Assembly: GCA_963786305.1 (NCBI GenBank)
Contig: CAWAYL010000012.1
Span: forward strand, 58,500 to 122,499
Source of the DNA: CAKZLS01 sp963786305
GTDB taxonomy: Bacteria > Pseudomonadota > Alphaproteobacteria > Rhodospirillales > Defluviicoccaceae
Direction of reading: 5' to 3'
Length of the DNA stretch: 64,000 bases
Shown: piece after piece, positions 16,668 through 26,095 of the stretch
Numbering within the stretch: the stretch's first letter is position 1
Layout of the letters: each line of letters begins with the position of its first letter
Position numbers and translations under genes: made by a program
Notes under the pieces: generated by a model
The model's database searches: none
Seen by the model: only the letters and a program-made list of their open reading frames with translations
What the model was told of the DNA's origin: nothing

Positions 16668-18646
16668 TTAATCCCAGCGCGCTTCCTCCTCGCGTCGGCG
16701 GAACGTCACGAAACCACCGTCGGCGAGGGCCTGGCCAATGCGGTTGGGCGCGCCCCGTCCGTCGAATTCGACAATCCCGATGCCCGCCGCGTTCAACAGG
16801 CGCCTGCCACGCGGCGTCCCTTCGGGTTTTCTCGGGATGACCCGCATCCGCCGCCGCTTGGTGAACAGATTGAGGATCGAGCCCGGGCCATAGAGCACGC
16901 GGTTCAATCGGTCCAACGTGTCGAGAAGCCTGGCGGGGAACTCGTTCTTGAGGCCGGACGAACAAATCTGCCAGATATCCGGCCCCCGCTCGCGGCCCCG
17001 GATTTCCACATCGAAGACGAACGAGTAGTGCACGTCGCCGCTCAGGATGGTGAAGAGCTCCGGGGTCTTGCGATGGCGAAAGACATTCAGGATTCCGTTC
17101 GCCGTTCCGGATGCGCCAGCCAGTACTCCGCATCCACCAGCAACGGTTTGCCGATCATGGTCATGAGGCGCTGGATGGTCTCGATCAGTTTCACCCCGTA
17201 GATCGGCGCGGCCGAAACCAGCAGCACGGACTTCCTGTCGCGCAAGGTGCGCTGCAGGTCCGTGATCGCTTCCCAGTCGAGCAGGCCGGATGGCTTGCGG
17301 CCCGAGGTCTCGGATTGCCAGCGCCGCGTCCGCGTGTCGAGCACCACCAGGGCAGGGTCGCTGGCCCACTCGAAATCCCAGCCTTCGAAGTCGAGAAGGC
17401 GGTCTATGGTGCGGTCGTGTTCCGCGCTTCCCGGATCGGCGAGGGCCGAGCGGACGGCATCGACGAGGTCATGCGGAAAGGCCTCCGGCTTGTTGCCCCA
17501 ACCCTGGTTGAGGAAATAGCCGAGCAGCGCGTTGCCGATGATCCGCCGCGAGAAGGGATGACCGTAGGCCGTCTCCTCCCAGTCGCGGTGCAGGTTCCAG
17601 TCGTCGGTCACGTCATGGTCGTCGAAGATCATCGCGACCGGCAGATGCGCAAATAACCGGCGGACCCGGGGAAGGCCCAGGACGAAATCCTCGATCACCG
17701 GTCGTTCCGTCTGGTAGCGCGCCTGTTCTTCGTCGGTCAGGCCGTCCGGCGCCTCCAGCGAAAGACCCTCCCAGCCGGCGGGTGACCAGCAGAGGAGGTA
17801 CATCGCCAATACTTCGCCCGCCGTGACGAGGTGGTTGTGCGCGGTGTCGGTGGTGAACACCGGTTTGCGCGCACCGCCGAACACCATGTCCCAGACAGCG
17901 GGTTCCGCGCCGGTTCGGGAAGAAGATGCTGCCGGCGGTAGTAGGTATCGTTGTCCCGGTAAAGCGCTGTCGCCGTCGTCAATTCCGGCGTCGCCATCGA
18001 GCCCAGCTTCTCGTCGGGCAGCGCGAGTGTGCCGAGGAGCTGATGGATCGCCCGGAGCATGGGGCCGCGCGACATCATCGACATAGACCTGGTCGCCGCT
18101 CATCACCAGGAACGAAGGCCAGCACGAAAGCCCGTTCTTGGGATCGGGGCCGTCCTCGAGCAAGCGCGCAAGCAACTCGTCGCCGGCGACAAGACCGTCG
18201 CCGCAAGGGTGATGGGGTTTGCGGCAGGAGCCGTGGACGAGCGATCCGACCCGCGACGGCAGAACGAACCCCGGCATGTCCTTTCCGGGAAAACAGAGGT
18301 CCGGCGCCCAGCGCGTATGATCCTGCCAGTCGGAGTCCGTCTGGTCCGACATCAGCAGCGACACCCGGTAGCCGATCCATCGGTCTTCGGGGAGCGGCGT
18401 TTCCGGTTCGAAATCGAGGAGGAGGTAATGAAGGTTCCGCCCGGCCGCAACGTGATTGTGGCCTTCGCCGCCGGGTTCCAGGACCACGACGCTTTGCTCG
18501 CCGTCCTTTGGGAACAGCTCGACCCGGATTGTGGCCGGCGCCCTCAGCGCGAGCCAAAGTGTCAATCGGTTCGAGGTGGCGCGGCGCACGATCGGCCCCG
18601 CGAGGACGGCGGGAAGCATCCCGGCATTCTCTTCGAAAGTCGACAT
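16668..18646 (-). CDS. PhoD-like alkaline phosphatase family protein, three frame breaks
   Basis: About 660 residues when repaired. PhoD metallophosphatase motifs are VHGSCRKP, SGDQVYVDDV, MIFDDHDVTDDWN, and SGDVHYSFVFDVEI close to the C-terminal third. There is no clear signal peptide, so it belongs to the cytoplasmic or atypically exported PhoD-related proteins. The segment about 18070-17905 reads in another frame and then returns. A third break is near 17100. The first can be repaired as one added base, the other two as one missing base, each in or next to a short homopolymer. It converges on the FAD/GcvT gene. The substrate is presumably a phosphodiester or phosphomonoester. Confidence 0.82.
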
Positions 18647-19185
18647 GGGAGTAAACGATCACGCGCGCGTTTGTAAGTCAGTGCGAGCATATGGGCAAGA
18701 CATGCCTTGACGATAACCGGCGGATCGCGGGCGTCTCTGCGAGCGAAGCGCGGCAAACCAAAATCGCCGGGCGCACTATGAAACAGGGCGCGAGGTGCGA
18801 TGACCGGACCCAGGCGAGAAGCGTATTTTGCCCACGGATCGTTAAAAGACGGGCTAAACGGCTTCAGAGATAACCGCGCCATGATTCGCGCCATGACCCG
18901 TGATGACGTGATCGGAACGTTGAAGGACCATGCGTTCGCTTCTCTCGAGAGATGATAGTGTGTCTGCCACGTCGGTTCCGCTCCCTTTGCCGTTTCTATG
19001 GATATTCGATTGGCCGCCCGCGGGGAAACCGGTCGTTGCGTCGCAAGGCCAATAGCCCCGTGAAAGCGATAAACTTAGCACCATGGGCGGGTGCCACGTC
19101 TTCTTGCTTGCCAAGGTAGCGGGAACCGTATCTTCCATTCTCCCCATTAACCGTTCATTGAGCCGGCGCGTGTACGCTGCTCTCC
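18647..19185. other. 539-bp spacer, no convincing gene
   Basis: No complete gene is seen. A short plus-strand frame at about 18892-18957 (starting MTRDDVIGTLK, stop after 20 codons or so) resembles the first residues of minimal nucleotidyltransferases (MNT), but there is no catalytic GS-DxD region, so at most it is a relic. The right end must hold the promoter of the gene at 19186. Confidence 0.3.
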
Positions 19186-19794
19186 ATGCGTGCCATCCTC
19201 GATACCGCGTTTACCGTCGCGTTCTGGTTTGCCGACAGGGCTTCGAACCGGAACGAGTACCTTCAACCGCAGAAACTGCAGCGGCTGTTGTTCCTGGCGC
19301 AGGCCTGCCATGCCGCGCTTTATCCCGGACGGACGCTCATGCCCGCCGTGTTCGTGGCCAATGACGCCGGCCCCATGGAGCCCAATCTCTATCTCGCCTT
19401 CTCGCAAGGACGGCCCGACATCGGAATCGAGGCGCCGATACCCGAAGAAGCGGAACTGGTGCTCGAGGAGATGTGGCGGCGGTTCGGTCATCTGTCGAGT
19501 GACTGTCTCGGGCGATTGACCCGTGAGATGCCGGCCTACGTCCAGGCGCACCGGCGCGGCGAGCGAAGCGAAATCAGCCTCGAGTTCATGCGTCAGTCCA
19601 TCGTTGCAGACGGCGTTCCCGGCGCCGGCGGCCTCATCGGGCCCGCGAAGATGGCGCGGACACAGAGCGGCAAACACGTGCGCGTGCGCTCGTGGATGCC
19701 GGGCGCTCCCGCGGAGGGCGCTATACCAACGAGCTCGACCGAGCTTATGGACGAGGGCCCGGTGCCCGGTTGGCTCGACGGTAACTCACGATAA
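19186..19794 (+). CDS. Panacea/SocA-like (DUF4065) protein
   Basis: A 202-residue soluble protein. Residues about 22-70 carry the Panacea/SocA pattern: LQPQKLQRLLFLAQACH followed by a proline/glycine bend and NDAGPMEPNLYLAF. This domain occurs in phage-associated proteins, in the SocA adaptor and in antitoxins that neutralise many unrelated toxins. Residues 150-202 are probably disordered. No toxin gene is adjacent: upstream is a 539-bp empty spacer and downstream a decayed transporter on the other strand. It is therefore an orphan, and adaptor or antitoxin roles are only inferred. Confidence 0.65.
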   Translation: MRAILDTAFTVAFWFADRASNRNEYLQPQKLQRLLFLAQACHAALYPGRTLMPAVFVANDAGPMEPNLYLAFSQGRPDIGIEAPIPEEAELVLEEMWRRFGHLSSDCLGRLTREMPAYVQAHRRGERSEISLEFMRQSIVADGVPGAGGLIGPAKMARTQSGKHVRVRSWMPGAPAEGAIPTSSTELMDEGPVPGWLDGNSR

Positions 19795-20519
19795 GCACCG
19801 TCGTGGCGGCGGCGAACGCCGCCAGACACACCGGTGGCGTGACGTTGCTGTCCTGCGACAGCCAGAAGATGATCATGTGCGCCGACAATTAATACCAAAT
19901 CTCGCTGATAGGGACCCATTGTGATCGCGTTTCGCGCTTCCTCGGCAGGAGGGGCCGCGCTGGCGCCGACAGGGTTCCGAGCACGATGTAGGCCGCCGTC
20001 ACCGTCGGGCCCATGCCGAGAACCAGCGACGCTAGCGCAACGAGCACAATGCTGATGATCAGGCTACCCTGGGCCCAGCCCTTGACCATCAGCGAACCTG
20101 GCCGATCGGCGACGTGTCTTCGCCAAGCCCGGCGCCGATGGCGTGGCGTTTGGCCTCGATGCGGACCCAGAACGCGACCGACAGGACGTACATGGATCAG
20201 GTAGGCGACGCGGACCAGCGCCAGGACCCCGAGAACCACGTCGATGGCGCGGATGAGCCATTGGCTCCGGTGACCGCGCGAGCTGGCCAGCGGAAACGCC
20301 AGGGCGCACCGGAAGCCGAACGTGGCGAAATGGATGGCCGACGTCCACAGCTCGGAAAACGTTCCGATGGTGTTGAAATATAAGGTGGATGAGAGAAACC
20401 GCGACGCCGGCATGGAACACCACCCGCCCGGCGATGGACCGGGGTGATCGAACTCTGGCCTCCGATTCTCCGAGCTCAATGTCGGGCAGGGCGGGGTTCT
20501 TTTCCCCCACTGCGGTCAA
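19795..20519 (-). pseudogene. decayed TAXI-type TRAP fused permease (4TM/12TM)
   Basis: Pieces of a TRAP 4TM/12TM permease appear in order but in different frames. They are the N-terminus from 20519 (MTAVGEKNPALPDIELGESE, then VVFHAGVAVSLIHLIFQ), ELWTSAIHFATFGF with WLIRAIDVVLGVLAL, a FWVRIEAKRHAIG linker piece, LMVKGWAQGSLIISIVLVALASLVLGMG with VTAAYIVLGTLSAPA, and finally HMIIFWLSQDSNVTPPVCLAAFAAA. Intact relatives have about 650 residues; here only about 240 survive. A 74-bp end of the 279-bp repeat sits between the last two pieces. It should have partnered the binding protein at 20626-21663, which is now without a permease. Confidence 0.8.
19892..19965 (+). repeat. 74-bp fragment of the 279-bp inverted-repeat element
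   Basis: The fragment matches the left end of the two full copies (ATACCAAATCTCGCTGATAG through the CGTTTCGCGCTTCCTCGG arm) and stops abruptly after GCGCTGGCG. It lies inside the decayed TRAP permease gene, between two segments that are adjacent in intact relatives. That shows the element inserted into coding DNA and later lost its right part, or inserted as a short form. Confidence 0.85.
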
Positions 20520-20625
20520 GGGGCGCCTCTCGGATTGGAAATCTCGACAGTCATCGGCGAGGTCCCGCGGTGCGAGGGGACGGCGCTGCCGCTCCTCCCG
20601 GGCATCGTGACATCTTGGTGTCAGG

Positions 20626-21663
20626 TCACCTCGGGGGCTCGAGCTTTTCGGGAATGGTCACGCCCATTTCCCGGTAGTAGCGCGCCGCCCCGGCGTGCAG
20701 CGGGAAGGGCAGGCCGTTGATGGCGTTCTGCAGGGACATGGCCCCGGTGGCCTTGTGTATCCCTTGAAGGAACGGCAGGTTCTCAAAAATCGTCTTGGTG
20801 ATGAGATAGACCGCCTCGTCATCGACGTCATCTCGAACCGCCAGGAAATTCGGTTGCGCCATGGTCCGGACTTCTTTTTCCTGCCCGGGATAGGCGCCGG
20901 GCGGAATGATATAGCGCGTCCACAGGTCGAGCCCGGCGGCCTTGTTGGCCTCGGCCATCTGCTTGTCGGTGAAATCGAGGATACGGATCTTGCCGTCCAG
21001 CGCGGCGGCAACGCGCGTGATGGCGGCGACCGGTGGTCCGGCGGGGATGTTCATGCCACTGATGGTTCCGTTCTGAAGCGCGTCGGCACTCGGATTGTAA
21101 CCCATGTATACGAGATCGAAAAAGGTGTCGGGCTCGATACCGAGACCGGTGAGAATGGTGCGGCCGGACCCTTCCGTGCCGGAATTGCGCTTTCCGATGG
21201 AGAATTTCTTGCCCTTGAGGTTTTCCAGGTCGTCGGCATTGCCGGATTTGACGGCGTCGGAGTTGACGACGAAGTGTTCGACGTTGTGCCACAGCGTGGT
21301 GACCGAGCGGAGTTCCTTTTGCGGCCCGTCGGTGGCCAGCTTGCCGGTGCCATTCCATGCCCAGGCGCCATACAGGCCCTGGAGAATGGCGAATTGCGCC
21401 TCATCGTCGCGCAACAGCTTTATATTCTCTCCGGAGCCCGCCGACGTTATCGCCGACAGGGAGATCTTGTCCTTGGGCTGTAGCTTGACCTTGGTAAGGG
21501 TCGCCAGCGCCACTCCCACCGGATAGTACGTGCCACCGGTCGTGGCTGTCGCCAGGAGATAGGAGCGCTCCCGGATATCCTGGCCATGGACGCCCGCCGG
21601 TACCGCCAGAACGGCGGCGGCCGCCATTGCCAGAACCGTGCGCCTCGTCACTGTTCGCAACAT
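20626..21663 (-). CDS. TAXI-family TRAP solute-binding protein
   Basis: A 345-residue periplasmic protein with a signal peptide at residues 1-27 (MLRTVTRRTVLAMAAAAVLA, ending GVHG). TAXI landmarks are LATATTGGTYYPVGVALATL, SAITSAGSGENIKLLRDDEAQFAILQG, KKFSIGKRNSGTEGSGRTIL and IPPGAYPGQEKEVRTMAQPNFL. Such proteins bind glutamate/glutamine or dicarboxylates where known. The frame is intact although the downstream permease is destroyed, so it may be recently orphaned or serve another permease. Confidence 0.92.
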   Translation of the reverse strand: MLRTVTRRTVLAMAAAAVLAVPAGVHGQDIRERSYLLATATTGGTYYPVGVALATLTKVKLQPKDKISLSAITSAGSGENIKLLRDDEAQFAILQGLYGAWAWNGTGKLATDGPQKELRSVTTLWHNVEHFVVNSDAVKSGNADDLENLKGKKFSIGKRNSGTEGSGRTILTGLGIEPDTFFDLVYMGYNPSADALQNGTISGMNIPAGPPVAAITRVAAALDGKIRILDFTDKQMAEANKAAGLDLWTRYIIPPGAYPGQEKEVRTMAQPNFLAVRDDVDDEAVYLITKTIFENLPFLQGIHKATGAMSLQNAINGLPFPLHAGAARYYREMGVTIPEKLEPPR

Positions 21664-22148
21664 TCAAAAACACTCCCTCAAGTTATGGCGTTTTTTCCTG
21701 GCTGGTCACGCAAGGCTTGCTTCGTTGGACCTTAACCACCCTGTGAATATGGCAGGTTCGTCACAAGTAAGGCGTTTTCGTCAAAAATAAGGCATCGTCG
21801 CCTTATGCAGTGGGAATGTAGATCCGGGTTTGTGCAGAGGCAAGGTCGATAGCGGGAATGCCGCCCGTGCTATATAACGCACCGTAGTGGAATTCGGTGA
21901 GCCGCGGAGCGGGGACAGAATTCAGTCCATAAAATAGGCACATCCATTTCCAGTGATTAAGAATGTTGCATTTGTCGCGGCCCCGTGTATCGATCATCGG
22001 GAGGGTTGATACCGTTTCGCGAAACAAAAATTACGCCGGGGCAATGAATTCGGTGAGTTTGGTGCGATTCCGGTGAGGTTGGCACGGGGTTTGCCAAATA
22101 GATTTGCACCATTTGAGTAAGATTAGTCAAGAAAACGGGCACGACGTA
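21664..22148. promoter_or_regulatory. divergent promoter region between TAXI protein and ATP-grasp operon
   Basis: The 485-bp spacer holds no gene. A perfect 7-bp inverted repeat, ATAAGGC-ATCGTC-GCCTTAT at 21787-21806, lies 124 bp upstream of the TAXI gene, with a further GTAAGGCG just before it. That suggests an operator. Nearer the ATP-grasp gene, GAATTCGGTGAG occurs twice (about 21891 and 22046), with a variant GATTCCGGTGAG after the second. No promoter was assigned with confidence. Confidence 0.4.
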
Positions 22149-23568
22149 ATGGCGCTTGAAGAAGCCTTCGATGAAATGCGAGGCCTTGGTGACGGTATCC
22201 GTGAGGCTTATCGCTCGTACAATGAGTGGCTGGACGAGACGCCCATCGCCCGACTGACCGAGCGGCACCAGCAGGCGGATCTCATCTTTCGGCGGCTGGG
22301 CATCACGTTTTCGATGTACGGCAGCGACGAGGGCGTTGAACGGCTGATCCCCTTTGACGTGGTGCCGACGGATTCTCGACGCCCAGGAGTGGGATACTCT
22401 CGCCGCCGGTGTCATTCAGCGCGTTCGCGCCCTCAATGCTTTCCTCAACGATATCTACCACGAGCAGAGCATCATCAAGGCCGGCCGAATTCCGTCGCAA
22501 CTGGTGCTCAACAACCCGGCTTTCCGCCCCGAGGTGCTCGGCCTGGACTTGCCGAGAAACGTGTACGTTCACGTCGCCGGCATCGACATCGTCCGGGTAT
22601 CCGCCGACGAGTTCTACGTGCTGGAGGACAATGCCCGCGTGCCGTCCGGCGTGTCGTACATGCTCGAGAACCGCGAGACGATGATGCGACTGTTTCCGGA
22701 TCTGTTCGGGTCCCAGTCCGTGGCGCCCATCAACCATTATCCTGAAACGCTGTTACGTAGTCTCCGCGCGGTGGCGCCGCGCGGCGTGTACGATCCCACC
22801 GTGGCGGTCATGACTCCTGGTCATTTCAACAGCGCATATTTCGAGCATGCCTTCCTTGCCCAGCAGATGGGTGTCGAATTGGTGGAAGGCTCCGATCTGT
22901 TCGTCGAGAACGACACGGTTTTCATGCGTACCACCGAGGGGCCGCGCCGCGTCGACGTGATCTATCGCCGCATCGACGACGACTTCATCGACCCGCTCGC
23001 CTTCGCCCCGACTTCGATGCTGGGCGTGCCGGGCCTGCTGTCGGTGGTGCGCAACGGCCGCGTCACCCTCGCCAACGCCATCGGCACCGGGATCGCCGAC
23101 GACAAGGCGATCTATTGCTACGTGCCCGACATGATTGAATTCTACTTGGGCGAGAAGCCGATCCTCAAGAACGTGCCGACGTACCAGCTCGGCGAAGCCG
23201 ACGACAGGGCCTACGTCCTCGACCATCTGGAGGAACTGGTGGTCAAGGAGGTGGCGGGCTCGGGCGGGTACGGCATGCTGATCGGACCCGCCAGCACCGC
23301 CGAGCAGCGGTACGAGTTCAAGAACAAGATTCTCGCTCATCCGACCATGTTCATCGCCCAGCCCACCTTGAGCCTGTCCACCTGTCCCACCCTCGTCGAT
23401 GGCGGCATTGCGCCCCGCCACGTGGACCTGCGGCCGTTCGTGCTGACCGGCGAGTCGACCACCGTGGTGCCCGGCGGGCTGACACGGGTCGCCATGCGCG
23501 AGGGCTCGCTTGTGGTGAATTCGTCACAGGGCGGTGGAACCAAGGATACCTGGGTGCTGGAGAACTGA
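22149..23568 (+). CDS. circularly permuted ATP-grasp protein, one frame break
   Basis: About 472 residues. The start at 22149 gives MALEEAFDEMRGLGDGIREAY. Circularly permuted ATP-grasp (type 2) hallmarks are GSDEGVERLIPFDVVPT, FLNDIYHEQSIIKAGRIP, HVAGIDIVRVSADEFYVLEDNARVPSGVSYMLENR, VIYRRIDDDFIDP, VVKEVAGSGGYGM and HVDLRPFV. A single extra G near 22369 breaks the frame. Proteins of this kind are encoded with alpha-E and transglutaminase-like proteins, exactly as here, and are predicted to form peptide or amide bonds on an unknown substrate. First gene of a three-gene operon; the next starts 2 bp after its stop. Confidence 0.88.
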
Positions 23569-23570
23569 CG

Positions 23571-24506
23571 ATGCTCGGACGCACCGCCAACAACGTCTAC
23601 TGGATGGCCCGTTACGTTGAGCGGGCCGAGAACATGGCGCGCCTGCTCGCCAGCGTCTATCACATGTCATTGCTGCCCGCCTCGAACGGCTCCGCCTTGC
23701 GCCAATGGGAAGCGCCGTTGCAACTCGGCGGCAACCGCGCCCAGTTCGATGCACGATACGGAGCGGTCTCGGCCGGCAATGTGCTCGCCCACATGGCGCT
23801 TGACGCCGACAATCCCGGCAGCATCCTCAGCAACGTGCGCGAGGCGCGCGAGAACGCCCGGGAGACGCGGACCAACCTGACCACCGAAGTCTGGGAGGGC
23901 ATCAACCAGACCTATCTCGAGTTGGAGGGGATTACGTACGCCAAACTGGTGGATCAGGGCTTTCAGGAATTCTTCGACTGGGTCAAGGAGCGCTCGCACC
24001 TGTTTCGCGGCGCCATCTACGGAACCATGCGCCGGGGCGAGGCTTTCACCTTCAGCCGGTTGGGGACGTTTGTCGAGCGGGCCGACAACACCGCGCGGTT
24101 TCTGTCCATCGGCTGGGAGACGCTGAGCACCGGCGGCAAGGGCACGCTGGCGGCCGAGGACTATTACCGGTGGGGTGCGCTTCTGCGTGCGTTCAGCGCC
24201 TTCAAGGCCTACCGCGAGGTCTATTCGGGGATCATCGAGCCGAAGCGGGTCGCCGAGCTTCTCGTGCTGCGCCGCGACATGCCCCGTTCGCTGCATGCCT
24301 GCACCGCCGAGGTCACCGACATCCTGCGCTCGACGCGGAGCGCGGCTTCGTGCACCCGGGTTGCCGAGGAGGTCCATCGCACCTTGCAACGCAGCCGCAT
24401 AGACGGCATCCTGCGGACGGGTCTTCCGCAATTTCTCAACGGTTACATCAACCGCAACAACGAACTGCACACCCTGATCGGGCGCGAATTCATGCTGGTC
24501 CTATGA
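23571..24506 (+). CDS. alpha-E domain protein (DUF403)
   Basis: A 311-residue all-helical alpha-E protein. Typical family motifs are LGRTANNVYWMARYVERAENMARLL at the N-terminus, NARETRTNLTTEVWEGIN and FSRLGTFVERADNTARFL. Its biochemical function is unknown, but it is almost always encoded between a circularly permuted ATP-grasp protein and a transglutaminase-like protease, as in this operon. The stop overlaps the ATG of the next gene (ATGA), so translation is coupled. Confidence 0.92.
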   Translation: MLGRTANNVYWMARYVERAENMARLLASVYHMSLLPASNGSALRQWEAPLQLGGNRAQFDARYGAVSAGNVLAHMALDADNPGSILSNVREARENARETRTNLTTEVWEGINQTYLELEGITYAKLVDQGFQEFFDWVKERSHLFRGAIYGTMRRGEAFTFSRLGTFVERADNTARFLSIGWETLSTGGKGTLAAEDYYRWGALLRAFSAFKAYREVYSGIIEPKRVAELLVLRRDMPRSLHACTAEVTDILRSTRSAASCTRVAEEVHRTLQRSRIDGILRTGLPQFLNGYINRNNELHTLIGREFMLVL

Positions 24507-25309
24507 AGCTCTCAATCGAACACGAAACGTACTACCGATTTACGCTGCCGGCGCATCACAGCACCCAGTATCTGCGGCTGACGCCGCGGCTGGATGCGTG
24601 CCAGAGCGTGCTGTCTTGGCATGTCTCGACCCCCGGTACACTCAACCCGTGGGTCGACGGCTTCAACAACGCGGTCCATACTTCGGTTCAAAGCGGTACC
24701 CACGACGAGGTTCCGGTCGTCGTTCGCGGCGTCGTCGAAACCAGCGATACCAACGGCATCTTGCCGACGGACGATGGATTGCCGCCCGAAATGTTCCTGC
24801 GGGAAACCCGCTTTACCGGTGTGGACGACGGCATCGTGGAGATGGCCGAAGCATATCGCGAACGCATGCGGGACGAGGGCGGCCTCGCCGCGCTTCACGC
24901 AATGATGTGGGGACTGCACGAAACCGTCGCCTACCATCCTGGATATACCGACGCCGAAAGCACGGCCGCGGAAGCGCTGCGGCACGGTTTCGGCGTTTGT
25001 CAGGATCACGCGCACCTGTTTATCGCCTGCTGCCGGGTGCTGGGCCTCCCCGCGCGCTACGTTAGCGGCTACTTGCTGTTCGACGGCGACGACAAGGGCT
25101 CGGTTGCCAGTCACGCCTGGGCGGAAGCGTTCGTCGCGGGCTTGGGCTGGGTTTCGTTCGACACCTCCAACGGTATCAGCGCCACCGACCGCTACGTCCG
25201 GCTGGCCGTGGCCTTCGACTACGCCGGCGCGTGCCCGGTTCGCGGCGTGCGCAAGGGCGGCGGTATCGAGGAAATGATCGTCCGCGTCCATGTGACGGAA
25301 GATCAATAG
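24503..25309 (+). CDS. transglutaminase-like cysteine peptidase family protein
   Basis: A 268-residue protein. The N-terminal beta region (MKLSIEHETYYRFTLPAHHSTQYLRLTPR) is typical of bacterial transglutaminase-N. The core triad is Cys in GFGVCQDHAHLFIACCR, His in VASHAWAEAFV, and Asp in GWVSFDTSNG. Without a signal peptide it acts in the cytoplasm, as a peptidase or amidotransferase working with the ATP-grasp and alpha-E partners encoded immediately upstream. The ATG at 24503 overlaps the alpha-E stop. Confidence 0.9.
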   Translation: MKLSIEHETYYRFTLPAHHSTQYLRLTPRLDACQSVLSWHVSTPGTLNPWVDGFNNAVHTSVQSGTHDEVPVVVRGVVETSDTNGILPTDDGLPPEMFLRETRFTGVDDGIVEMAEAYRERMRDEGGLAALHAMMWGLHETVAYHPGYTDAESTAAEALRHGFGVCQDHAHLFIACCRVLGLPARYVSGYLLFDGDDKGSVASHAWAEAFVAGLGWVSFDTSNGISATDRYVRLAVAFDYAGACPVRGVRKGGGIEEMIVRVHVTEDQ

Positions 25310-25340
25310 CACGTGAGTTCGACGGCCCGGCGGGCACTTG

Positions 25341-25745
25341 TCAAAGGCCGTCCCACAACGAGCTGCGGGCGATGATCGCGATGATGGCGCCCCAGGCGAG
25401 GAGGAGAAGAAACCGCCATACCGTTTCGAACGCGTCGTCGCCCTCGGCATTCGTCGCCCGCGGCGGCAGACCGAACTGGGTGGGGTCGAGGACGCCCTCG
25501 GTCTTGCGACGCAGCACTTCGCGGGTAAACTGGCGGACCCACATGGGCGCTTGCTGAGCGAACAGATAGTGCATGAACGGGCGCTCGAGTTCCATCTCGC
25601 TGGCGTCACGGCCGAACCATCGGGCGAACGCCAGGCGAAACAGGATGATCTCCCGGATATTCAGCGCTTCGCACGCACCGACCACGTCCCGCACGTCGGG
25701 CGTCGGGTAGGGCGCATACTTGCGAAATGGGTCGGCGAATTCCAT
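25341..25745 (-). CDS. hypothetical protein with C-terminal membrane anchor
   Basis: A 134-residue protein, starting at MEFADPFRKYAPYPTPDVRDVV. I do not recognise a family. The first 100 residues are soluble, rich in aromatic and arginine residues. One hydrophobic helix (FLLLLAWGAIIAIIA) lies near the C-terminus, suggesting a tail-anchored membrane protein. It converges on the transglutaminase gene, with 31 bp between the stops. Base composition matches the neighbourhood, so it is probably a real but lineage-restricted gene. Confidence 0.55.
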   Translation of the reverse strand: MEFADPFRKYAPYPTPDVRDVVGACEALNIREIILFRLAFARWFGRDASEMELERPFMHYLFAQQAPMWVRQFTREVLRRKTEGVLDPTQFGLPPRATNAEGDDAFETVWRFLLLLAWGAIIAIIARSSLWDGL

Positions 25746-26095
25746 GTGTCGGGCCCCTCGCTCGCGGGCGCGCATCCAAACCCTTCTTCAAATGTGACTT
25801 TTTCAACCCGGGTTCAAGGCGCGGCCCGGCGCGAGGGATGCAAGCGGGGGCTCGTTCGGCCGCTCTTTCCGCTGATCCATCGCGCGTTATCCGTACCGGC
25901 GGACGCCAACATGGCCGGCGAAGGCCGCGTTCCCGGAAGTGGTAGTGTGCGAGGAACCGGCTTCGCAAGGGAACCGCAACACCGTTCACCGCCCCAAATC
26001 GGGCAATTTTAAAGGGTTGCATCAACCTTCAATCGATCATATTCGTAACAAAAAAATAAGAAAAATGTAACCTTATGTCGGGGGAGGTGATCGGA
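25746..26095. promoter_or_regulatory. 350-bp divergent spacer
   Basis: No gene is seen. The last 90 bp before 26096 are AT-rich (about 26005-26075, with runs of A), as expected for a promoter of the membrane protein gene that follows; the rest is GC-rich without recognised motifs. Confidence 0.35.

Noticed and set aside
18892..18957. A nucleotidyltransferase (MNT) antitoxin gene
   Set aside because: Only some twenty codons resemble the family start; the catalytic GS and DxD motifs are absent and a stop follows at once.
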